Positions 14,802-21,262 of a stretch of 22,366 nucleotides of DNA are shown here, one piece after another. Made by a program: the position numbers and the translations under genes. Origin of the DNA: DASQFD01 sp035633255 (GTDB taxonomy: Bacteria; Actinomycetota; Actinomycetes; Actinomycetales; Dermatophilaceae). Location: NCBI GenBank assembly GCA_035633255.1, contig DASQFD010000060.1, positions 1-22,366 on the forward strand, read 5' to 3'. How positions within the stretch are numbered: position 1 is the first letter of the stretch; each line of letters begins with the position of its first letter. Below the pieces are notes generated by a model. That model saw only the letters and a list, made by a program, of their open reading frames with translations, was not told where the DNA came from and did not search any database.

Positions 14802-15923
14802 ATGACGACGCGGCGCATCCCTCGCAGGACAGCCACCCGGGCCGTGGCGCTGGTGGCCGCCGGCGTCCTCGGGGCCGGGCTCGCCGGGTGCAGCTCCGGC
14901 TCGGACACCAGCTCCTCGCCGGCCGGTCAGGGTGCCGGCGCCGTGGCAGGCCGCGGGGTGGAGGGGGGCCTCGGTGCCGGCTCGGACGGTCGCGCCCTTT
15001 CGGACGGTGGCGCCGGTTCGGACGGCGGCCTCGGTTCGGCGGCCACCCAGGCCGAGCGTGGCCCCGCCGCCGCGCCGGCGGCGGCCCCCGCGCCGGTCGG
15101 GCAGAAGGTCGCGCGTCGGGCGCAGCTGTCGCTCACCGTCGCGGACGTGGCCACCGCGGCGGCCCGGGTGCGAGCCGTGGCGGCCGCCGTGGGCGGGGGG
15201 GTCCTGAGCGAGGACGTGCAGTGGGCCGGACGGACGGGCGGCACGGACCCCGAGGCAGCGGGCGACGGCACGCCCGACGCCAGCGACGCCCCCGGCGGTT
15301 CCGACAGCGCCGCCACCTCCGACGGCTCAGACGGCTCAGACGGCTCAGACGGCTCAGACGGCTCGGTCGGCACGCTGACCGTCAGCGTGCCCGCGGACCG
15401 GCTGGACGGCGCCCTCGACCGCCTCGCGGCTCTCGGCACGGTGGTCGACCGGACGAGCTCGGCGCAGGACGTCACCTCGACGTACGTGGACACCGAGTCG
15501 CGGGTGCGATCCATGGAGGCGAGCGTGGCGCGGGTCCGTGCGCTGATGTCGCGCGCGGAGAGGATCGCCGACGTGGTGGCGCTGGAGGCGGAGCTGTCCC
15601 GGCGCCAGGCCGACCTCGACGCGCTCAAGGCATCGCTGGCGACGCTCGAGGACTCCGTGGCGATGTCGCCGGTGACGGTCACCCTGGCGACGGACGTGGG
15701 CAACCTCGCGCCCTCACCCGGCGGGGGCTTCCTCGACGGCCTGGCGGCCGGGTGGGCGGCGTTCACCGCGTCCGCCGTGGTCGTGCTCACGGGGGTGGGA
15801 GCGGTCCTGCCGTTCGCGGTCGTCCTCGCCGTGGTGCTCGTGCCGCTGCTGACGTGGCTGCGCCGGCGCCGACTGCTCCACCCCGCGACCGCCCCGCCCG
15901 CGGCGGGTGGGCCGGCGGCCTGA
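14802..15923 (+). CDS. DUF4349 lipoprotein with C-terminal membrane helix
   Basis: 373 aa. Export signal with lipobox LGAGLAGC (C30 lipidated). A Gly/Ser/Asp/Ala-rich low-complexity region spans 31-98. DUF4349 spans about 104-320, opening with RRAQLSLTVADVATAAARV and containing GTLTVSVPADRLDGALDRL and YVDTESRVRSMEASVARV. The stretch MEASVARVRALMSRAERIADV to LATLEDSV looks like a coiled-coil hairpin. One strong transmembrane helix (about 325-350) is followed by a short Arg-rich cytoplasmic tail. The domain is thus held outside the membrane at both ends. Function of DUF4349 is not known to me. ATG at 14802 has GGAG seven bases upstream. It is a lone plus-strand gene between two minus-strand haem transcription units; 14682-14801 holds both divergent promoters but I see no clear -10. 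Confidence 0.85.
   Translation: MTTRRIPRRTATRAVALVAAGVLGAGLAGCSSGSDTSSSPAGQGAGAVAGRGVEGGLGAGSDGRALSDGGAGSDGGLGSAATQAERGPAAAPAAAPAPVGQKVARRAQLSLTVADVATAAARVRAVAAAVGGGVLSEDVQWAGRTGGTDPEAAGDGTPDASDAPGGSDSAATSDGSDGSDGSDGSDGSVGTLTVSVPADRLDGALDRLAALGTVVDRTSSAQDVTSTYVDTESRVRSMEASVARVRALMSRAERIADVVALEAELSRRQADLDALKASLATLEDSVAMSPVTVTLATDVGNLAPSPGGGFLDGLAAGWAAFTASAVVVLTGVGAVLPFAVVLAVVLVPLLTWLRRRRLLHPATAPPAAGGPAA
15321..15365 (+). repeat. Five 9-bp tandem units in the DUF4349 gene
   Basis: GACGGCTCA at 15321, 15330, 15339 and 15348, then GACGGCTCG at 15357. It codes Asp-Gly-Ser repeats in the linker between two strands of DUF4349. Confidence 0.93.
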
Positions 15924-15933
15924 CGGGCGCTCT

Positions 15934-15945
15934 TCGGCGCGCCGA
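15934..15945. terminator. Palindrome between convergent DUF4349 and hemE genes
   Basis: TCGGCGCGCCGA is a perfect 12-bp palindrome in the 32-bp gap between the two converging stop codons, well placed to act as a bidirectional terminator. There is no T-tract. Confidence 0.4.
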
Positions 15946-15955
15946 GGGAGCACGG

Positions 15956-17062
15956 TCAGCGCGCGGACACCTCGTGGACGAGCTCCACCACCCGGGTGAG
16001 CACGTCGGGGTCGGTCGACGGCAGCACGCCGTGGCCGAGGTTGAAGATGTGCCCCGGCGCGGCCCGCCCCTCCCGGACGACCTCGCGCACCGTGGCCTCG
16101 AGCACCGGCCACGGGGCGAAGAGGAGGGCGGGGTCGAGGTTGCCCTGGACGGCATACCGGCCGCCCAGGCGGGCCAGCGCGTCGGTGAGGGACAGGCGGT
16201 AGTCGACGCCGACCACCTCCGCGCCCGCCTCCCCGATGTCGCGCAGCAGCTCGCCGGTGCCCACGCCGAAGTGGATGCGTGGCACCTGCAGGTCCGCGAC
16301 CGCCGCCAGCGCCACCGCGGAGTGCCGCTGGACGAAGCGCAGGTAGTCGGCGCGGGGCAGCGCGCCGACCCAGCTGTCGAAGAGCTGGACGGCGCTCGCC
16401 CCCGCCTCCGCCTGCACCCGCAGGAACGCGCCGGCGACCTGCGCGAGCCGCGCACACAGGGCCTCCCAGAGGTCCGGGTCACCGTGCATCAGCGCCTTGG
16501 TGTGCTCGTGCGAGCGCGACGGACCCCCCTCGACGAGGTAGGACGCGAGGGTGAAGGGCGCTCCGGCGAAGCCGATCAGCGGGGTGTCCCCGAGCTCGGC
16601 GACGAGCAGCCGCACCGACTCGGCGATGTCCGGGACCAGGTCGGGCGTCAGCTCGGGCAACCGGTCGAGGTCGGCCCGCGTGCGGAAGGGCTCGGCGACC
16701 ACCGGCCCCACCCCCGGGACGATGTCGAGGTCGACCCCGACGGCCGCCAGCGGCACCACGATGTCGGAGAAGAGGATCGCCGCGTCGACCCCGTGCCGGC
16801 GCACCGGCTGCAGGGTGATCTCGGTGACCAGCTCGGGTCGACGGCACGCCTCGAGCATCGGCACGCCCTCGCGGACCCGGCGGTACTCCGGCAGCGAGCG
16901 CCCGGCCTGCCGCATGAACCACACGGGGGTGTGTGCCACCTCCCGCCCGCGCGCCGCCCGCACCAGCGCGGAGCCGGCCGGGCCGGCGTGGCCCACCGGG
17001 CCGGCAGCGTCCACCGGGCCGGCAGGGTCCACCGGGGCGGCCGGAACGGGGTCGGTGGTCAC
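15956..17062 (-). CDS. hemE: Uroporphyrinogen decarboxylase
   Basis: 368 aa cytosolic enzyme removing four carboxyl groups from uroporphyrinogen III to give coproporphyrinogen III, the substrate of CgoX. Family signature PVWFMRQAGR (46-55, substrate-binding R51/R55), ILFSDI with catalytic D100, ASYLVEGG with Y175 and NLGHGV with H344 are intact. GTG at 17062 is chosen over farther upstream codons because GGGAGGA lies nine bases before it. Residues 5-30 are a Pro/Ala/Gly/Val tail encoded by 18-bp DNA repeats, absent from typical HemE. It follows the eamA gene by 22 bp, probably as one transcript. Confidence 0.97.
   Translation of the reverse strand: MTTDPVPAAPVDPAGPVDAAGPVGHAGPAGSALVRAARGREVAHTPVWFMRQAGRSLPEYRRVREGVPMLEACRRPELVTEITLQPVRRHGVDAAILFSDIVVPLAAVGVDLDIVPGVGPVVAEPFRTRADLDRLPELTPDLVPDIAESVRLLVAELGDTPLIGFAGAPFTLASYLVEGGPSRSHEHTKALMHGDPDLWEALCARLAQVAGAFLRVQAEAGASAVQLFDSWVGALPRADYLRFVQRHSAVALAAVADLQVPRIHFGVGTGELLRDIGEAGAEVVGVDYRLSLTDALARLGGRYAVQGNLDPALLFAPWPVLEATVREVVREGRAAPGHIFNLGHGVLPSTDPDVLTRVVELVHEVSAR
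16978..17031 (-). repeat. Three 18-bp tandem units in the hemE N-terminal tail
   Basis: Units at 16978, 16996 and 17014 (plus-strand CCGGGCCGGCAGCGTCCA type) plus a partial fourth, coding DPAGPV-like hexapeptides. Confidence 0.85.
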
Positions 17063-17084
17063 GGCGCAGATCCTCCCACGGTGA

Positions 17085-17921
17085 TCAGGACGCGATGACT
17101 GCCGCACCCGCGATGGAGAGCACCACTCCGGCCTTCTGTATGCCGCGCAGCCGCTCCTTGAGGACCACCCGGGCGAGCAGCGTGGTCATCACCGGGTAGA
17201 GGGAGCCGAGCACCGCGGCGACGCTGACCTGCCCGCGGGAGGAGGCCACGGCGAACATCGCGTTGGCGGCGAGGTCGCCGGTCCCGATGAGCGCGAGGTA
17301 CGGCACCTCCCGGCGCCGGACCCCTCCGACCGTCCGCAGGGCCAGCGCCGCGACGACGAAGATGGTCACGGAGGTCAGCCGCATGCCCCAGAGGGTCATC
17401 AGCGTCGAGCTGCGGGCGCCGCGGTCCAGCGCGAAGAGCGCGAAGCCGAAGCCGACCGCCGCGCACCCCGCGAGGACGACCGGGCGGGGCGAGACGTCGC
17501 CGCTGAGCTCGGGCCCGCTGGCGAGGGTCACCCCGACGACGGCGACCAGCATCCCCACCCAGGCCCAGGGGGACGGCTCGTCTCCGGTCGCGACACCGAG
17601 CAGCACCGGCACGGCCACCCCGAGGGCGGCGATGGGCGCCACGACGCCCATCGTCCCGGTCGAGAGCGCACTGTAGAAGCAGACCAGGCCGCTCGCGCCG
17701 GCCAGGCCCGCGAGCACGGCCCAGGGGGGCCAGCCGGACCACGTGACCGCGCCGGGCTCGAGCACCTGCCTGCCGGCCACGAGCACGCTGAGCAGCAGGA
17801 GCGCCAGCCCCTGGGTCCAGCCGACCACGGCGACCGCCGGCCGGCGCCGCGAGAGGAGCCCGGCCGCGAAGTCCGACGCTCCCCACACGACCGAGGAGCC
17901 GAGGGCCAGGAGGCTGAGCAC
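17085..17921 (-). CDS. EamA/DMT-superfamily transporter
   Basis: 278 aa integral membrane protein with about ten helices arranged as two EamA repeats (about 1-135 and 147-278). The second repeat ends with SLYPVMTTLLARVVLKERL, a typical EamA signature. Members move metabolites such as amino acids or nucleobases; the substrate here is unknown. The GTG start at 17921 gives a full first helix (LSLLALGSSVVWGASDF); no strong Shine-Dalgarno sequence is seen. It is upstream of hemE in the same direction, with a 22-bp gap. An ATA Ile codon at residue 261 lies in a TGTATGCC variant of the repeated word (17137-17144). Confidence 0.9.
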   Translation of the reverse strand: MLSLLALGSSVVWGASDFAAGLLSRRRPAVAVVGWTQGLALLLLSVLVAGRQVLEPGAVTWSGWPPWAVLAGLAGASGLVCFYSALSTGTMGVVAPIAALGVAVPVLLGVATGDEPSPWAWVGMLVAVVGVTLASGPELSGDVSPRPVVLAGCAAVGFGFALFALDRGARSSTLMTLWGMRLTSVTIFVVAALALRTVGGVRRREVPYLALIGTGDLAANAMFAVASSRGQVSVAAVLGSLYPVMTTLLARVVLKERLRGIQKAGVVLSIAGAAVIAS

Positions 17922-17988
17922 CCGCGCAGCGTACGGGTGGGCGGCGCGCCGTCACCGGCAGGTACGGTGCGACGGCGGCCACCCGGCA

Positions 17989-17994
17989 TACGCT
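17989..17994 (+). promoter_or_regulatory. Possible -10 of a leaderless DUF3000 transcript
   Basis: TACGCT fits TAnnnT. Counting seven bases on reaches the GTG at 18001, where transcription and translation could start together; no ribosome binding site is seen. The -35 region is not recognisable. The element overlaps a GGCATACG variant of the repeated word. Confidence 0.3.
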
Positions 17995-18000
17995 GCACTG

Positions 18001-18585
18001 GTGGCCAGCCGCACCGTGACGGGTCGAGAGTCGCCGGAGTTCACCCGCGCTCTCGAGGGGCTGCGCCGAGCGCAGCTCCGCCCGGAGGTGCGGCTCACCG
18101 AGGTGCCCGCGCCGCAGCGGATCGCCCCGAGCGCGGTCGCGCTCACCGCCGACGTGCTCTCCAGCGCCGACGACGAGGAGGAGCTGGCGTCCGGGCGGTT
18201 CGTCCTGCTGCACGACCCGTCCGAGCCGGAGCCGTGGGGCGGGCAGTGGCGGGCCGTCACCTTCGCCCGCGCCGAGCTCGAGCCGGAGGTGGCCGGCGAC
18301 GCGGTCCTGCAGTCGGTCGGCTGGAGCTGGCTGATGGACTCCCTCGACGCCCGCGGCCTGGACTACACCGGTGAGGCGGGCACGGTCACCTGTGTGGTCT
18401 CGGAGAGCTTCGGCGGCCTCGCGGACCGTCCGGCGACGGTGGAGATGGAGGTGCGCGCGTCCTGGACCCCCCTGGACGACGACCTCGGGCTGCACCTGCT
18501 CGCGTGGTCGGACCTGCTGTGCACCATCGCCGGGCTCCCGCCGCTGCCCGACGGCGTCATCGCCCTCCCCGGGCCGCGACGGTGA
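18001..18585 (+). CDS. DUF3000 family protein
   Basis: 194 aa, soluble, acidic. Recognised from its position directly before an RNase D gene near hemE, a conserved actinobacterial arrangement, and from family-like blocks EFTRALEGLRRAQLRPEV, RIAPSAVALTADV, GRFVLLHDP and GWSWLMDSLDARG, with an ending that carries LLAWSDLLCTIAGLPPLPDG. No catalytic motif is visible and the function of DUF3000 is not known to me. GTG at 18001 lacks a Shine-Dalgarno sequence and may be leaderless. Ten bases separate its stop from the next gene, so they are likely co-transcribed. Confidence 0.85.
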   Translation: MASRTVTGRESPEFTRALEGLRRAQLRPEVRLTEVPAPQRIAPSAVALTADVLSSADDEEELASGRFVLLHDPSEPEPWGGQWRAVTFARAELEPEVAGDAVLQSVGWSWLMDSLDARGLDYTGEAGTVTCVVSESFGGLADRPATVEMEVRASWTPLDDDLGLHLLAWSDLLCTIAGLPPLPDGVIALPGPRR

Positions 18586-18595
18586 CCACGGGCCG

Positions 18596-19867
18596 GTGAG
18601 CGTGACCTCCTCGGCCGGGAGCCCGCCCACCCCGGCCCCCGCGACCCCCGGCGCGGACTCCTCGGTGGCGGCGCCGCCGCCGGGCATCCCGCTGTCGGAG
18701 CCGGCGGGGGGCGTGCCCCGGGTCGTGGACAGCGAGCGAGGGCTCGCCGAGGCGGCCGCCGCGGTGGCCGCCGGCGGAGGGCCGGTCGCCCTGGACGCCG
18801 AGCGCGCGTCCGGCTACCGCTACGGGCAGCGGGCCTACCTGGTGCAGCTGCGCCGCGACGGCTCCGGCACCTGGCTGGTGGACCCGGCGGCACTGCCCGA
18901 CCTGACGCCGCTGCAGGAGGCGATCGGGCCCGCGGAGTGGGTCCTGCACGCGGCCACCCAGGACCTCCCGTGCCTCGCCGAGGTGGGGCTGCGCCCCCGC
19001 CAGCTCTTCGACACCGAGCTCGCCGCCCGCCTGATCGGCCTGCCGCGCGTCGGCCTGGGAGCCGTGGTGGAGCACTACCTCGGGCTGACCCTCGCCAAGG
19101 AGCACTCGGCCGCCGACTGGTCCACCCGGCCGCTACCCGAGCCGTGGCTGCGCTACGCCGCGCTCGACGTCGAGGTGCTCAGCGAGCTGCGCAACCTCAT
19201 GGGGGTCGACCTGGCCGTGCAGGGCAAGGACGAGTGGGCGCGCCAGGAGTTCGCCGCGCTGCTCGACTGGCAGCCGACGGAGCGGGCCGAGCCGTGGCGG
19301 CGCACGAGCGGGATCACGACCCTGCGCTCCCGTCGCGACGTCGCGGTGCTGCGTGAGCTCTGGTACGCCCGCGACGACATCGCGCGCTCACGGGACATCG
19401 CCCCGGGCCGCCTGCTCTCCGACGCCGCGCTGGTCTCCATCGCCGGGGCCGCTCCGCGCAGCACGAACGACCTGCCCAAGAGCCCCCGCACCATCCCCCG
19501 CTACGGCAGGCAGTGGGTGGAGGCGGTCGCCCGGGCGCGCGAGCTGCCGGACTCCGCCCTGCCCGACCGCACGATGCGCAGTGACGGGCCCCCGCCTCCG
19601 CGCGCCTGGGCGGACCGGGACCCCGTCGCCGCGGCCCGGCTGGCGGCGGTGCGGGCCGACCTGGCGACCTTCGCCGAGAAGCACACCGTCCCGGTGGAGA
19701 ACGTCGTCTCCCCCGACCCGTTGCGACGCGTGGTGTGGACCCCGCCCGCCGAGCGCGACGGCGCGGGCTTCACCGCCGCCCTCCGGGCGCTGGGGGCGCG
19801 GCCGTGGCAGGCGGCGATCGTCGCCCCCCTCCTCGTCGCGGCCTTCGAGGCGAACCCCGACACCTGA
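18596..19867 (+). CDS. rnd: RNase D-type 3'-5' exoribonuclease with HRDC domain
   Basis: 423 aa. After a Pro/Ala/Ser-rich start (1-36), the DEDD exonuclease domain (about 40-225) shows motif I LDAERASGYRY (D67, E69), motif II HAATQDLPCL (D123) and motif III YAALDVEVL (Y187, D191), giving the DEDDy metal site for RNA 3' trimming. An HRDC nucleic-acid-binding domain follows (about 243-323), then an actinobacterial C-terminal helical module. GTG at 18596 is the first in-frame start after the DUF3000 stop; GTG at 18602 is an equal alternative, as neither has a good ribosome binding site. Confidence 0.92.
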   Translation: MSVTSSAGSPPTPAPATPGADSSVAAPPPGIPLSEPAGGVPRVVDSERGLAEAAAAVAAGGGPVALDAERASGYRYGQRAYLVQLRRDGSGTWLVDPAALPDLTPLQEAIGPAEWVLHAATQDLPCLAEVGLRPRQLFDTELAARLIGLPRVGLGAVVEHYLGLTLAKEHSAADWSTRPLPEPWLRYAALDVEVLSELRNLMGVDLAVQGKDEWARQEFAALLDWQPTERAEPWRRTSGITTLRSRRDVAVLRELWYARDDIARSRDIAPGRLLSDAALVSIAGAAPRSTNDLPKSPRTIPRYGRQWVEAVARARELPDSALPDRTMRSDGPPPPRAWADRDPVAAARLAAVRADLATFAEKHTVPVENVVSPDPLRRVVWTPPAERDGAGFTAALRALGARPWQAAIVAPLLVAAFEANPDT

Positions 19868-19888
19868 GCGCCCCGGCGCCCCGGGCGC
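19868..19888 (+). terminator. GC-rich hairpin after rnd
   Basis: GCGCCC (19868-19873) can pair with GGGCGC (19883-19888) over a nine-base loop directly after the rnd stop. There is no T-tract. It could end the DUF3000-rnd transcript. Confidence 0.35.
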
Positions 19889-19930
19889 GCTGGCGGCGTC
19901 GGCGGCGCCGGCGACCGGGTGACGGCACTC

Positions 19931-19995
19931 ACCAGCGGGGCTGGTGCGCCCACGGCATACCGACCAGTAACATCGAACGGTCCCCTGTCGGGGAC
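19931..19995 (+). promoter_or_regulatory. Likely fadAB promoter with two inverted repeats
   Basis: TAACAT (19968-19973) is a good -10 candidate 52 bases before the GTG of fadA. Upstream, ACCAGC-GGG-GCTGGT (19931-19945) is a perfect 6-bp-arm inverted repeat over the expected -35 area, placed like a repressor operator. Downstream, GTCCCC-TGTC-GGGGAC (19980-19995) could form a 5' leader hairpin. One GGCATACC word lies at 19954-19961 between them. Function is inferred from position. Confidence 0.4.
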
Positions 19996-20025
19996 ACCAC
20001 CGACCGACGCGAGAGGGAGGCCCAC

Positions 20026-21261
20026 GTGGCCCGCACGCTGCAGGAGGTCGTCTTCGTCGACGGGGTCCGGACCCCGTTCGGCAAGGCCGGACAGAAGGGC
20101 ATGTACGCCCAGACGCGCGCCGACGACCTCGTCATCCGATGCATCCGCGAGCTACTCCGCCGCAACCCCGGCCTGCCCAAGGACCGGGTCGCCGAGGTGG
20201 CCGTCGCGGCCACGACCCAGATCGGCGACCAGGGCCTGACCCTGGGCCGGCTGGCCGCCCTGCTCAGCGGACTGCCCGAGACCACCCCCGGCTACTCCCT
20301 GGACCGGATGTGCGCCGGCGCGATGACGGCCGTCACCAACGTCGCGAGCTCGATCGCGTTCGGCGCCTACGACGTCGCGGTCGCCGGCGGCGTCGAGCAC
20401 ATGGGCCGCCACCCCATGGGCGAGGGCGTGGACCCCAACCCGCGGATCGTCTCCGAGAAGCTCGTGGACCCGAGCGCCCTGATCATGGGCAAGACCGCGG
20501 AGAACCTCCACGACCGCTACCCCGCCATCACCAAGGAGCGCTGCGACGCGTACGCCGTCGCGAGCCAGGCCAAGCTGGCCGCCGCCTACCAGGCGGGCCG
20601 GATCCAGCCGGACCTCGTGCCGATGGCGACGCGCAGCGCCGAGCAGGGCTGGGGCCTGGCGACCGCCGACGAGCCGCCGCGCCCGGGCACGACCGTCGAC
20701 GAGCTGGCGACGCTGAAGACGCCGTTCCGCGCGCACGGCAACGTCACCGCCGGCAACGCCGCCGGCCTCAACGACGGGGCGACCGCGTGCATCCTCGCCT
20801 CCGAGGCCGCCGCGACCGAGCTCGGCCTGCCGGTGAAGATGCGCCTGGTGTCCTACGGCTTCGTCGGCGTCGCGCCGGAGGTCATGGGCATCGGTCCGGT
20901 CCCGGCGACCGAGAAGGCGCTCGCCACCGCAGGGTTGAGTATCGAGGACATCGGCCTGTTCGAGCTCAACGAGGCCTTCGCCGTGCAGGTGATCGCCTTC
21001 CTCGACCACTTCGGCATCGCCGATGACGACAAGCGGGTCAACGAGTACGGCGGCGCCATCGCCACCGGCCACCCGCTGGCCTCCTCCGGCGTCCGGCTGA
21101 TGAACCAGCTGGCCGCCCAGTTCGAGGAGCACCCCGAGGTGCGCTACGGCCTGACCGCCATGTGCATCGGCATCGGGATGGGTGGAGCCGTCATCTGGGA
21201 GAACCCGCACCACGCCGGCTACCGCACCGACCAGGGCACCGACGCCGGCCAGGAGGGCTGA
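20026..21261 (+). CDS. fadA: Acetyl-CoA acyltransferase (thiolase, FadA)
   Basis: 411 aa; last step of fatty-acid beta-oxidation, thiolytic cleavage of 3-ketoacyl-CoA. Active-site Cys C96 in LDRMCAGAMTA, NEAF (315-318), H349 in GHPLASSG and the second Cys C380 in MCIGIGMGGA are all in place. GTG at 20026 is chosen for the strong GAGAGGGAGG ribosome binding site six bases before it. It is followed after one base by fadB, with AGGAGG at the end of this gene serving the next, so the two form the trifunctional FadA-FadB operon. Confidence 0.95.
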   Translation: MARTLQEVVFVDGVRTPFGKAGQKGMYAQTRADDLVIRCIRELLRRNPGLPKDRVAEVAVAATTQIGDQGLTLGRLAALLSGLPETTPGYSLDRMCAGAMTAVTNVASSIAFGAYDVAVAGGVEHMGRHPMGEGVDPNPRIVSEKLVDPSALIMGKTAENLHDRYPAITKERCDAYAVASQAKLAAAYQAGRIQPDLVPMATRSAEQGWGLATADEPPRPGTTVDELATLKTPFRAHGNVTAGNAAGLNDGATACILASEAAATELGLPVKMRLVSYGFVGVAPEVMGIGPVPATEKALATAGLSIEDIGLFELNEAFAVQVIAFLDHFGIADDDKRVNEYGGAIATGHPLASSGVRLMNQLAAQFEEHPEVRYGLTAMCIGIGMGGAVIWENPHHAGYRTDQGTDAGQEG

Positions 21262-21262
21262 C

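Noticed and set aside
14888..17098. Long open frame overlapping DUF4349 and running antisense to hemE
   Set aside because: Extremely Arg/Gly-rich, out of frame with DUF4349 and opposite an intact hemE; no family motif.
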